A stretch of 64,000 nucleotides of DNA from HXMU1420-13 sp024742815 (GTDB taxonomy: Bacteria; Bacteroidota; Rhodothermia; Balneolales; Balneolaceae). This document shows, piece by piece, positions 40,891-50,015 of this stretch; within the stretch, counting starts at the first letter, position 1, and the number at the start of each line of letters is the position of its first letter. Location: contig JANSXX010000008.1 of NCBI GenBank assembly GCA_024742815.1, forward strand, positions 1-64,000. The letters run 5' to 3'. The position numbers and the translations under genes are program-made. Below the pieces are notes generated by a model. That model had not been told where the DNA came from and made no database searches. It saw only the letters and a program-made list of their open reading frames with translations.

Positions 40891-42828
40891 ATGGCAGATA
40901 TTAATAAATCCGACTACAAGGCGTCCAATATACAGGTTTTAGAGGGTCTTGAAGCGGTAAGAAAGCGACCGGCAATGTACATTGGAGATACCGGCCAACG
41001 CGGACTCCACCACTTAATTAACGAAGTTGTAGACAATAGTATTGATGAAGCGCTTGCGGGGCACTGCGATCACATTATTGTAAGAATCGAAGAAAACGGT
41101 TCTATGACCATCGAGGATAATGGTCGAGGTATTCCTGTTGATATGCATCCGAAATTGGGGATTCCTGCTGTTGAGGTTGTGTTAACAAAACTTCATGCCG
41201 GTGGAAAATTCGATAAAGATACTTATAAGGTATCCGGTGGTTTGCACGGGGTAGGTGTAAGTTGCGTGAATGCACTGGCAACCCGATTCGAAGCTGAAAT
41301 TCATCGTGATGGGAAAATTCACATAATGGCTTTCGAAAGAGGGATTACTACGCAACCCTTAGAAGTAAAAGGAAAAACGGACAAGCGCGGTACGATTATC
41401 CGCTTTACTCCAGATCCAACTATTTTCACGCAAACAGTCGAATTTAAGTTCAACATTATTGCTGAACGTATGCGTGAGCTTGCGTTCCTAAATCCTGAAG
41501 TAACTATTGAGCTGATCGATGAGCGTGAAGAAGACGAGGACTTAGGGAAAGAAATTTATCATTATGAAGGCGGTTTACGTGATTTCGTGAGCTATCTGGA
41601 TGAAGCCCGTGAAACCACCATGCCAACTCCTATTTATATAGAGGGAGAAATTGAGGGCGTACCGGTTGCTTTAGCAATGCAGTACAACAATTCGTACTCA
41701 GAAAATGTGCATTCCTATGTAAATAACATTAACACCCGAGAAGGTGGAACGCACGTATCAGGATTTAGAAGAGCTCTAACCCGATCACTAAAGAGCTACG
41801 CTGATAAAAACAACATCATCAAATCTAACAGTAAGGTGTCCATTTCCGGGGAAGATTTCCGGGAAGGATTGACTGCTGTATTATCAGTTAAAGTAGCTGA
41901 GCCTCAGTTCGAAGGTCAGACAAAAACGAAACTTGGTAACTCAGAAGTACAAAGTGCGGTTGAAGTTACTGTATATGATCAATTGAATGAGTACTTGGAG
42001 CAGAATCCAAAGATTGCCAAAAAAGTAATCGAAAAAGTAGTGTTGGCGGCCGAGGCGCGTGAAGCTGCTCGTAAAGCTCGTCAACTTGTGCAGCGTAAAA
42101 GTGTGATGAGCGGTGGTGGACTTCCGGGTAAACTGGCTGATTGTTCCATCAAAGATCCTGAGCATTGTGAAATTTACCTGGTGGAGGGTGACTCTGCCGG
42201 TGGATCTGCTAAAATGGGTCGAAACCGTTCTTTTCAGGCAATTCTTCCATTGCGTGGTAAAATCCTGAATGTGGAAAAAGCCAAGATCAATAAGATTCTT
42301 GAGAACAAAGAGATTCAGGCAATGATCACCGCGCTTGGCTCGGGAATCGGACATAGCGAAGAAGAATTCGAAATGGAAAAACTTCGCTATCACAAAATCA
42401 TCATCATGACGGATGCCGACGTGGACGGTTCTCACATCCGAACGTTATTACTTACTTTTTTCTACCGTTATATGCGTCCGCTTGTGGAAGCAGGTTACGT
42501 TTATGTGGCAACTCCTCCGCTTTACAGAATTACTGCCGGCAAAAAGATTGATTATGCCTGGGATGAAGACAGTCGCGAGAAAATTGTGCAGGAATTGAAA
42601 AAAGGTCGTCGCAAGTTTGATGTATCTCGTTACAAAGGTTTGGGTGAGATGAACCCGGATCAGCTTTGGGAAACTACCATGGATCCTGAAACCCGCACCT
42701 TGCAGCAAATCACGATTGAAAGTGCTGCCGGCGCCGACAAAATGTTCTCAACACTAATGGGTGGCGATGTAGAACCACGTCGGGAATTCATCGAGCGTAA
42801 TGCTAAATACGCAAAACTAGATATCTAA
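40891..42828 (+). CDS. gyrB: DNA gyrase subunit B
   Basis: 645 residues. GHKL ATPase domain with VRKRPAMYIGDTGQRGLHHLINEVVDNSIDEA split across its start and the KVSGGLHGVGVSCVNALA lid; transducer domain; TOPRIM domain with EGDSAGGSAKMGRNRSFQAI and DADVDGSHIRTL; and a C-terminal GyrB tail QLWETTMDPETRTL. Supplies the ATPase for negative supercoiling. Followed by gyrA after a 164-bp gap that contains a repeat remnant. Confidence 0.98.
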   Translation: MADINKSDYKASNIQVLEGLEAVRKRPAMYIGDTGQRGLHHLINEVVDNSIDEALAGHCDHIIVRIEENGSMTIEDNGRGIPVDMHPKLGIPAVEVVLTKLHAGGKFDKDTYKVSGGLHGVGVSCVNALATRFEAEIHRDGKIHIMAFERGITTQPLEVKGKTDKRGTIIRFTPDPTIFTQTVEFKFNIIAERMRELAFLNPEVTIELIDEREEDEDLGKEIYHYEGGLRDFVSYLDEARETTMPTPIYIEGEIEGVPVALAMQYNNSYSENVHSYVNNINTREGGTHVSGFRRALTRSLKSYADKNNIIKSNSKVSISGEDFREGLTAVLSVKVAEPQFEGQTKTKLGNSEVQSAVEVTVYDQLNEYLEQNPKIAKKVIEKVVLAAEAREAARKARQLVQRKSVMSGGGLPGKLADCSIKDPEHCEIYLVEGDSAGGSAKMGRNRSFQAILPLRGKILNVEKAKINKILENKEIQAMITALGSGIGHSEEEFEMEKLRYHKIIIMTDADVDGSHIRTLLLTFFYRYMRPLVEAGYVYVATPPLYRITAGKKIDYAWDEDSREKIVQELKKGRRKFDVSRYKGLGEMNPDQLWETTMDPETRTLQQITIESAAGADKMFSTLMGGDVEPRREFIERNAKYAKLDI

Positions 42829-42869
42829 CATGTGTTCCGTTAATTCGATGCTGAATGATCTGAATGTAG

Positions 42870-42980
42870 TGTCATTCCGCAGCGAATGCCGGAATCCGGA
42901 GTTCAATATCTACATCAATTTTAATAACAATCCAGATTCTTCCGTAGGAATGCGAATTGCACTGCCTACGCAGGAATGAT
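42870..42980. repeat. GTCATTCC/GGAATGA-type repeat between gyrB and gyrA
   Basis: GTCATTCCGCAGCGAATGCC at the left and GCCTACGCAGGAATGA at the right, with inner GGAATCCGG and AGATTCTTCC, form an imperfect dyad of about 110 bp. A shorter relative lies at 62760-62830 upstream of ruvC. This fits a common palindromic intergenic repeat inserted into the gyr transcript. Confidence 0.6.
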
Positions 42981-42992
42981 TAAGACAACTTT

Positions 42993-45455
42993 ATGGCTAG
43001 AGAAAAAATTATTCCAATAACCATCGAAGATGAAATGCAATCGTCCTACATCGATTATTCGATGTCGGTTATTGTATCACGTGCGCTTCCGGATGTTCGG
43101 GACGGTTTAAAACCTGTGCATCGCCGGGCCTTGTATGGAATGAGTGAATTGGGAATGTTGCACAATCGGGGCTATAAGAAAAGTGCTCGTATTGTGGGTG
43201 AGGTTTTGGGTAAGTATCACCCGCACGGTGATACCGCAGTGTATGATACCATTGTTCGAATGGTGCAGGATTTTTCACTGCGATATCCACTGGTAGACGG
43301 ACAAGGTAACTTCGGTTCGGTGGATGGTGATTCCGCAGCAGCGATGCGTTACACAGAGGTGCGCATGGATCGAATTGCGGAAGAATTGCTGACCGACATC
43401 AACAAAGAAACCGTTGATTACCAACCGAACTTCGATGATACTTTACAAGAGCCGGTAGTTTTACCGGGCGCTCTTCCCAATTTATTGGTTAATGGTGCTT
43501 CCGGTATCGCTGTAGGTATGGCTACAAACATGGCGCCTCATAACTTAACCGAAGTGGTGGATGGGATTGTAGCTTATGTTAAAGATCCGGAAATCGAAAC
43601 GAAAGCCTTAATGGAGCACATTACCGCTCCTGATTTCCCAACCGGCGGTATCATTTATGGATATGAAGGCGTAAAAGAAGCCTATGAAACAGGGCGTGGA
43701 AAAGTAACTTTAAGAGCTCGTGCAAACACCGAAGAATTACGTGGTGGCCGGGAGCAAATCGTGGTTACAGAAATTCCTTATCAGGTGAACAAGAGTACTT
43801 TGGTACAAAAAATTGCAGAACTTGTTCGCGATGAGAAGATTACTGAGATTTCTGAAGTACGTGACGAGTCGGATCGTGAAGGAATGCGCTTAGTTATCAT
43901 TTTAAAGCGTTCTGCCAATGCTGGTGTGGTTCTGAATCAGCTGTACAAGTACACGCAGATGCAAACTACATTTGGTATCATCAACCTTGCTTTGGTTCAA
44001 GGTCGCCCGAAAGTGATGCAGCTCAAAGAGTTGATTCATCATTATGTGGAGCATCGTATCGAAATTATTATTCGTCGTACGATTTATGATTTAGAAGCTG
44101 CCGAAGCTCGCGCCCACATTTTAGAGGGATTAAAGATTGCACTCGACAATCTGGATGAAGTAATTAAGACCATCCGTGAGTCAAAGAATCCGCAGGTGGC
44201 GAATGTTGAACTTCGCAAGAAATTTGCTCTGACCGACATACAGGCGAAAGCGATTTTGGAGATGCGTCTGCAAAAGCTAACCGGACTTGAGCGTGACAAA
44301 ATCGACACCGAGTACCGCGAAATCGTTGACAAAATTCAGGAATTCCGAGTGATTTTATCTGATCGTGATCGTCAGACAGAAATTGTTGTTGCTGAACTAC
44401 AAGATCTAAAAGAGCGATATGGCGATGAGCGTCGTACCCAAATTGTGTACTCTGCAGAGGATTTCAATGTGGAAGATATGATAGCCGATGAAGATGTGGT
44501 GGTAACCATATCGAACAAAGGCTTCATCAAACGTATGCCGGTGAGTGGATATCGCCGACAACGGCGTGGTGGAAAAGGAATGAAAGGTACTACCACTCGT
44601 GATGAGGAATATGTAGAACATTTATTTGTGGCCACTAACCACAATTACATCCTGTTCTTTACGGAAAAAGGTAAATGTTACTGGCTGAAAGTATATGAAA
44701 TTCCGGAAGGTGGGCGATTAGCACGTGGACGTGCCATCGTAAACCTGATCGAAATAGATAAAGATGACGCCATCAAAGCTTTTGTTCCTGTTAAAACATT
44801 GGATGATGAAGAGTACGTAAAAGGTCACTCTATTGTGATGAGCACCATCGAAGGCCAGATTAAGAAGACTTCGCTAGAAGCTTATAGCCGACCACGTCGT
44901 GATGGAATCATTGCCATCAACATTAAAGAAGGCGATAGTTTATTAGGCGCTGAACTTACTGATGGTGATTCTAACATCATCCTAGCCAATAAAAACGGAC
45001 GAGCTATTCGTTTCCACGAAAGCGATGTGCGCGAAATGGGAAGAAATACATCCGGTGTTCGTGGCATGACGCTAGGCAAAGACGACGAAATCGTAGACAT
45101 GGTGGTTATCAAAAATTCTCATGAAGCTACTGTTCTTGCCATCTCAGAAAACGGCTACGGTAAACGTTCGTTGGTGGATGATTACCGAGAGCAAAGTCGA
45201 GGTGGAAAAGGAGTTATCACACTAAAAGTAACTCCGAAAACCGGTGATTTGATAGCCCTGAAAGAAGTAACCGATCAAGATGATTTGATGATTATTACCG
45301 AACGTGGTAAAGTAATTCGAATGAGCTGCTCGGGAATCAGAACCATGGGTAGAAATACACAAGGTGTTCGCATTATGCGCTTGGATAGCGACGGAGCTAT
45401 TGCAGCGGTAACCCGAGTAGTTAATGAAGATGAAGACGAAGGTGATGAGATATAA
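42993..45455 (+). CDS. gyrA: DNA gyrase subunit A
   Basis: 820 residues. N-terminal winged-helix/tower with QSSYIDYSMSVIVSRALPDVRDGLKPV, the active-site tyrosine region AAMRYTEVRM, and a C-terminal six-bladed pinwheel holding the GyrA box QRRGGKG in YRRQRRGGKGMKGT, which distinguishes gyrase from topoisomerase IV ParC. In the quinolone-resistance region, KYHPHGDTAVYDTIVRM, Thr stands where E. coli has Ser83 while the Asp87 equivalent is retained. The C-terminus is acidic (NEDEDEGDEI). Works with GyrB. Confidence 0.98.
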   Translation: MAREKIIPITIEDEMQSSYIDYSMSVIVSRALPDVRDGLKPVHRRALYGMSELGMLHNRGYKKSARIVGEVLGKYHPHGDTAVYDTIVRMVQDFSLRYPLVDGQGNFGSVDGDSAAAMRYTEVRMDRIAEELLTDINKETVDYQPNFDDTLQEPVVLPGALPNLLVNGASGIAVGMATNMAPHNLTEVVDGIVAYVKDPEIETKALMEHITAPDFPTGGIIYGYEGVKEAYETGRGKVTLRARANTEELRGGREQIVVTEIPYQVNKSTLVQKIAELVRDEKITEISEVRDESDREGMRLVIILKRSANAGVVLNQLYKYTQMQTTFGIINLALVQGRPKVMQLKELIHHYVEHRIEIIIRRTIYDLEAAEARAHILEGLKIALDNLDEVIKTIRESKNPQVANVELRKKFALTDIQAKAILEMRLQKLTGLERDKIDTEYREIVDKIQEFRVILSDRDRQTEIVVAELQDLKERYGDERRTQIVYSAEDFNVEDMIADEDVVVTISNKGFIKRMPVSGYRRQRRGGKGMKGTTTRDEEYVEHLFVATNHNYILFFTEKGKCYWLKVYEIPEGGRLARGRAIVNLIEIDKDDAIKAFVPVKTLDDEEYVKGHSIVMSTIEGQIKKTSLEAYSRPRRDGIIAINIKEGDSLLGAELTDGDSNIILANKNGRAIRFHESDVREMGRNTSGVRGMTLGKDDEIVDMVVIKNSHEATVLAISENGYGKRSLVDDYREQSRGGKGVITLKVTPKTGDLIALKEVTDQDDLMIITERGKVIRMSCSGIRTMGRNTQGVRIMRLDSDGAIAAVTRVVNEDEDEGDEI

Positions 45456-45482
45456 TCGCTGATTAGTTTTCGTCCAGATTTT

Positions 45483-45517
45483 AAACCCCGGTCATTTAGT
45501 TGATCGGGGTTTTTTTG
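45483..45517 (+). terminator. Terminator of gyrA
   Basis: A 12-bp stem AAACCCCGGTCA/TGATCGGGGTTT (one G-T pair) with a 6-nt loop, followed by a T-run, 28 bp after the gyrA stop. Confidence 0.9.
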
Positions 45518-45601
45518 TTCTCTTAAAACCTGTATAAATAAAGTAACTTAACTTTAGCATAAAGATATTATTTATTAGATTTATATAGACTTTATAATAA
45601 T

Positions 45602-47350
45602 ATGAGAACACCTACACCTAACCAGCTTTCTTTGCTTAATTTATGTAAGAATGAGCACTATGTAAATATTGATGAGATGTACAGATTCAGTGGTTATTAT
45701 GGAGTTGATGCAAATTCTATTCCCTCGGATTATATTACACTACTTAAAAAAAAACTTGTCAAGCCAGGATCCAAAATTTCTGAGGATATTTTTCTACCAA
45801 GATTTTGCGACGTAACAAATGAAGGATCACAATTATTACACAACTTACAAGAGTTAGATCCTGATAGATATCCAAAAACTTTTCCTGAAAAGTCAATATT
45901 GAGTTATAACAATAGAGATAAAAAGTATAAATATGAATTAGATAACTTTTCTGAACTCGATGAATCTGTAATTGAAAACTTATCGGATACATACCTCTAC
46001 TGGTCCGAGAATAATCATAAATCTTTCACCGAGCTTAATCAAAGTTTTGCATATGCGGCAGCAATAGGATATCACAAGCTAAAAAACTTTAATAGGTTCT
46101 CTAATGCAATTGCCATTTGGTATAAATCTTACGAGGAAATTGGTGAATTTGAGTTTTTAATTGCTTTTACTAGTCGGGCCTTAAATCAATTTCCTGATCA
46201 ACAACAGATAATAATTGAAATTGCTACTAGTATTCTTGAAAAGCCCTATTGGAATTTAACCGGTAAGTTAGTTGATCAAATAAATTCTCTAGATCAGTTT
46301 CAGTCATTTACTAAAGACTTTTCTACGAATGCTATAAAAATTGGTAGAGACTTTCTATATAAATTCCCCGATAATAATCATTTAGCCGGGTTAAATAATA
46401 GAATTGAGGACTTATTAGAATTATCATTCCAAATTAATAACCGAAAATTATACCTACAAGTAATTCAATTGCTTGTACATCTTTTAAAGTTTATAAGTAG
46501 TGTTTTGGTTATTACCGAAAACACTCGTGATTTTGCTGAACGTTTAGGTCTCTTATCAAGAATTTACTTATTAGAAGAATCCTGTATGATACTAGAGAGA
46601 AACCTAGACCTTGTACTACTAGAAAGAGAAGAAAACACAGATGCGCATCATATTGTTTTAGATATCTTTAGACTATTATCCGAATCAATAATTAGTCCAT
46701 TTATTGTATCCACTAATGAGAATATTTCAGATATAGATACAAGATATTATTTACTTACTGTAAAGCTTATTAAGTACACAGAGCCAGCTCTTAGGCTTAA
46801 GCTTAATGAATTGTTTAAAAAATTGACAAAATTCTCGCGGCTGGCAACTGATATAAGAGAACTTGAAGTAAATAAATATAGGATTCAGTCTGATTTAAGT
46901 TATATAAAAGATCAACTTCAAAGCTTAGAAAGAGTTGAAAAGAGTATTGGTGTTCTTGAAAAAATTAAATTTCCCCAAATTGAGGAATCATTGTCTGAAG
47001 TGTTAATGGTTGTTATTGAAAACCAAGATAAATCTGACAACCTTAGTAGCTTATTATTAGGTTCTACAAAATTATTAATTCATTTAGATAAAAAGTTTAA
47101 TTCTAATATAGATGAGCTAAAAGAAGACTTAAGAAAATGGCAAATGACAGTAGAAAAGAATCAAGGAATATCCGATATCGATAAGCAAACTTTTCTAAAT
47201 GAGTTAAATCAAATCATTAAACTAAATAGTTCAGCGAAAATAATTGCCAGTGTACCTTTAATTCCTGGGTTTTTGAAATATAGCCATGAATTAAATTTTA
47301 ATACCGAGTGGATAAAATGGTTAGAGAAGCTAAAGCATTCAATAAACTAA
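45602..47350 (+). CDS. Large AT-rich protein of unknown function
   Basis: 582 residues, no signal peptide. The first 85 residues could be a winged-helix module (PTPNQLSLLNLCKN, LLKKKLVKPGS, VTNEGSQLLHNL). The middle (about 110-400) is entirely helical and rich in Leu/Ile/Asn. A likely coiled coil follows (about 405-450, LEVNKYRIQSDLSYIKDQLQ). The C-terminus has a short hydrophobic stretch IIASVPLIPGF followed by an amphipathic helix, as in some bacterial conflict or membrane-targeted proteins. AT-rich composition contrasts with gyrA and DUF2200, suggesting acquisition. No function can be assigned. Confidence 0.75.
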   Translation: MRTPTPNQLSLLNLCKNEHYVNIDEMYRFSGYYGVDANSIPSDYITLLKKKLVKPGSKISEDIFLPRFCDVTNEGSQLLHNLQELDPDRYPKTFPEKSILSYNNRDKKYKYELDNFSELDESVIENLSDTYLYWSENNHKSFTELNQSFAYAAAIGYHKLKNFNRFSNAIAIWYKSYEEIGEFEFLIAFTSRALNQFPDQQQIIIEIATSILEKPYWNLTGKLVDQINSLDQFQSFTKDFSTNAIKIGRDFLYKFPDNNHLAGLNNRIEDLLELSFQINNRKLYLQVIQLLVHLLKFISSVLVITENTRDFAERLGLLSRIYLLEESCMILERNLDLVLLEREENTDAHHIVLDIFRLLSESIISPFIVSTNENISDIDTRYYLLTVKLIKYTEPALRLKLNELFKKLTKFSRLATDIRELEVNKYRIQSDLSYIKDQLQSLERVEKSIGVLEKIKFPQIEESLSEVLMVVIENQDKSDNLSSLLLGSTKLLIHLDKKFNSNIDELKEDLRKWQMTVEKNQGISDIDKQTFLNELNQIIKLNSSAKIIASVPLIPGFLKYSHELNFNTEWIKWLEKLKHSIN

Positions 47351-47366
47351 AAAAATCAAACCCACC

Positions 47367-47738
47367 ATGCCTACCACCACGCCCGAACACGATGCCCGAA
47401 TTGCCGCGTTAACTTTTGCCGGGGTTTATCCGCACTATGTTACTAAAATTGAAAAGAAGGGAAGAACGAAGGAAGAATTACATCAAGTAATAGAATGGCT
47501 CACTGGTTTTGATGAGCAAAAGCTTGATTCACTCATCGAACAAAAAGTCACTTTTAAAGAGTTTTTCGAGCAAGCCGACCTCAATCCAAATGCTGGCCTG
47601 ATCAAAGGAGTTATATGTGGGTATCGGATTGAAGACATCGAAACACCATTAACCCGCCATTGCCGTTACTTGGACAAAGTAGTGGATGAATTAGCAAAGG
47701 GTAAGAAAATGGAGAAAATACTTAGAGAACCTAAATAA
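47367..47738 (+). CDS. DUF2200 protein
   Basis: 123 residues. Highly conserved family with HDARIAALTFAGVYPHYVTKIEKKGRTKEELHQVI split over its first half, WLTGF, then TFKEFFEQADLNPNAGLIKGVICGYRIEDIETPL and CRYLDKVVDELAKGKKMEKILR. Cytosolic, function unknown, sporadically distributed and often transferred between species. It follows the unknown 582-residue gene by 16 bp and may share its transcript, although its composition is more like the core genome. Confidence 0.92.
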   Translation: MPTTTPEHDARIAALTFAGVYPHYVTKIEKKGRTKEELHQVIEWLTGFDEQKLDSLIEQKVTFKEFFEQADLNPNAGLIKGVICGYRIEDIETPLTRHCRYLDKVVDELAKGKKMEKILREPK

Positions 47739-47869
47739 TTTTTTCTTTCTGGATTCTTTCATTTTTGTTGGCTTTTGCAAAATCCAAGACTGCATGATTA
47801 TGTATTGCCATTAGCTTAAATAGAGGTTTTAATTAGCTTATCAATATGCTTTAATTAAAATACTATACC

Positions 47870-48991
47870 ATGAAGAAGCCAACACTTTATGGAACTCTAT
47901 CAATAATTTTTCTTTCATTCATTACTTCGCTTTTTGGGTGTATTACTGCGGATGCAGATATAGATGCCGAAAAACTTGAACAAGTTAGTTTTCAACTGGC
48001 TGAAATTTATACTAATTGCAAGGAAGAGGGTATCAATGATCAAAAATCTTTGGAAGATGCACTTAACTCCGGCGGTAATAATATTAGCAAGAAATGCAGA
48101 ACCACCATTGGAAAACTTGATTTTCAAATGGCTTCAGAAGTTGTTCAACTTAAAATAACATTCGAACTCCCTAAACCTGGTGAAGACATCAATCCATTAG
48201 TTGAAACAGAATCCTGGTACAGTTTTTCTGAATCTACTTTTTCGGATGAAGGTCTACTTACATTCTCTCCGGGTCTGGATACAATTGATATTAATGAAAT
48301 CAGTATATACGGCTTAGATACAGAAGGAAATAGAAGTTTAATAACTGACTTTTTTATTCACGATTATAATTTCGAAAATGCTACAGTAGCTTTTACAACG
48401 GATTATTCAGGTAGCATGCTTACCCGAGACCTTGAAAGTGTAGATGATTATTATAAAATGTTCTATTCTATTATGCCGAATACTATACCGGTAATGATCC
48501 AGATTTTTAGTGATAGTGTTACTCCCAAGTCTTATGGATTCACAACAGATTCAGGTTTAATTAATTCTGCACTTAAATATGACCCTGAATATCAACGTAG
48601 TTCTACTGCATTATTTGATGCATGGTCACAAGCAATTGCCTCATTAAATGAACACGACTCTGAAATTAAAATTAGTGTTTTAATGACCGATGGATATGAA
48701 AACTCATCTTTAAATGTCTCAAGAAATCAACTTAACTCAGAGGTGCTCAATAGTAATGTATTTAATATTGTTATTGCCTCAGGGTGGGCAGAAACAAAAA
48801 AACTAAAAAACATCGTTGGTGCAAAGGGACTTGTTTTCTTCAAATATCAAATTGATGAAGCACAAGCGTTAGCTCTTGATATTAAAAAGATGTTGGGAAG
48901 TTTAAAACTATTACAATTTAATGATTTAACAGAATACAACGAGATTCAGATCTTTTCCGGCGAAGTAAACACGTTAACTATCTCATTTTAA
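47870..48991 (+). CDS. vWA-domain lipoprotein
   Basis: 373 residues. The lipoprotein signal ends ITSLFGC (Cys24). After an N-terminal domain with a Cys pair (TNCKEEG, KKCRTT), the von Willebrand factor A domain (about 165-345) carries the MIDAS motif DYSGSM (DxSxS), Thr in SSTALFDAW, and Asp in VLMTDGYEN. It therefore probably binds a metal ion and a protein ligand at the cell surface or periplasm. AT-rich. No operon partner to hint at the ligand, since the antiporter gene is separated by 65 bp. Confidence 0.85.
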   Translation: MKKPTLYGTLSIIFLSFITSLFGCITADADIDAEKLEQVSFQLAEIYTNCKEEGINDQKSLEDALNSGGNNISKKCRTTIGKLDFQMASEVVQLKITFELPKPGEDINPLVETESWYSFSESTFSDEGLLTFSPGLDTIDINEISIYGLDTEGNRSLITDFFIHDYNFENATVAFTTDYSGSMLTRDLESVDDYYKMFYSIMPNTIPVMIQIFSDSVTPKSYGFTTDSGLINSALKYDPEYQRSSTALFDAWSQAIASLNEHDSEIKISVLMTDGYENSSLNVSRNQLNSEVLNSNVFNIVIASGWAETKKLKNIVGAKGLVFFKYQIDEAQALALDIKKMLGSLKLLQFNDLTEYNEIQIFSGEVNTLTISF

Positions 48992-49056
48992 AATAATTTT
49001 GTTGTTCTGCAGAAGAATGGTCTTTTTATTTCATTACTGAAATATTACTCACAACT

Positions 49057-50010
49057 ATGCTTCCCTTCTTTTTATTTCTAGCCCTCGGTATTCTATTATT
49101 AATTCTAGGTGCAAATTGGTTAGTAAGTGGCGCCTCTTCTTTAGCCAATCGTTATAACGTTTCTAACCTTACCATTGGTCTTACTATCGTAGCTTTTGGC
49201 ACCTCTTCGCCGGAACTCATTGTAAATGTAATCGCGTCTTTGCAGTGTCATCAAGACATTTTGCTGGGAAATATCATTGGTAGCAATAATTTCAATTTAT
49301 TTTTCATCCTCGGATTAGCCGGGTTAATTACACCACTCGCTGTACACTCCAATACTGTTTGGAGAGAAATACCAATTTCCTTGTTTGCTGCCATTTTACT
49401 TTTCATTCTTGGGAATGGATTTTTTTCTGATGCGCCAAATGCATTATCCCGTTTAGATGGTGTTTTGCTTTTATTCTGTTTTGCGGGATTTATGTACTAT
49501 GTCTTTTTACAGCTTAAAACGGTATCTGAAGAGAAACCCTCTACCAACAAGCAATCTCCAATCTGGAAATCTTCGGCTAAGGTAATTTCCGGTTTAGCTG
49601 GACTTATCTTTGGAGGAAATCTTGTAATGCAAAATGCCATTACCATTGCAAGCGAATTGGGAGTCAGCGAAAAAGTAATTGGACTTACTATCGTAGCTGC
49701 AGGTACCTCACTTCCAGAACTTGCAACTACTGTAATTGCTGCCGTTAAGAAAAATATTGACCTGGCCGTAGGTAATGTAATCGGGTCGAACATCTTTAAT
49801 ATATTCTTTATTCTGGCAACCAGCGTAACCATCCATCCAATAGCATTTGATCCAACTTTTAATACGGATTTGATACTTTTGATGATCGGCACACTCCTTC
49901 TTTTTACCGCTATGTTTTCGGGTGTTAAAAAGAAATTAGAGCGATGGGAAGCATTTATTTTACTTATGCTCTTTATCGCTTATACATTCTATCTGATTAC
50001 ACAGACCTAA
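49057..50010 (+). CDS. Ca2+/cation:Na+ antiporter of the CaCA family
   Basis: 317 residues, about ten membrane helices. The two inverted alpha-repeats are plain: VAFGTSSPELIVNVIAS...LLGNIIGSNNFNLFFILG (about 48-90) and VAAGTSLPELATTVIAA...AVGNVIGSNIFNIFFI (about 210-255). These form the ion-binding site of sodium/calcium exchangers (YrbG/NCX_Mj group). Located in the inner membrane; probably exports Ca2+. Its tail overlaps an upstream extension of the next ORF, but the real start of that gene lies 5 bp after its stop. Confidence 0.93.
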   Translation: MLPFFLFLALGILLLILGANWLVSGASSLANRYNVSNLTIGLTIVAFGTSSPELIVNVIASLQCHQDILLGNIIGSNNFNLFFILGLAGLITPLAVHSNTVWREIPISLFAAILLFILGNGFFSDAPNALSRLDGVLLLFCFAGFMYYVFLQLKTVSEEKPSTNKQSPIWKSSAKVISGLAGLIFGGNLVMQNAITIASELGVSEKVIGLTIVAAGTSLPELATTVIAAVKKNIDLAVGNVIGSNIFNIFFILATSVTIHPIAFDPTFNTDLILLMIGTLLLFTAMFSGVKKKLERWEAFILLMLFIAYTFYLITQT

Positions 50011-50015
50011 CTATT

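Noticed and set aside
42993..45455. Topoisomerase IV subunit ParC instead of GyrA
   Set aside because: The complete GyrA box QRRGGKG and pinwheel domain, and the adjacent gyrB, identify gyrase.
49944..50015. Longer N-terminus of the GH20 protein
   Set aside because: It would overlap the antiporter gene; the lipoprotein signal begins at the ATG at 50016.
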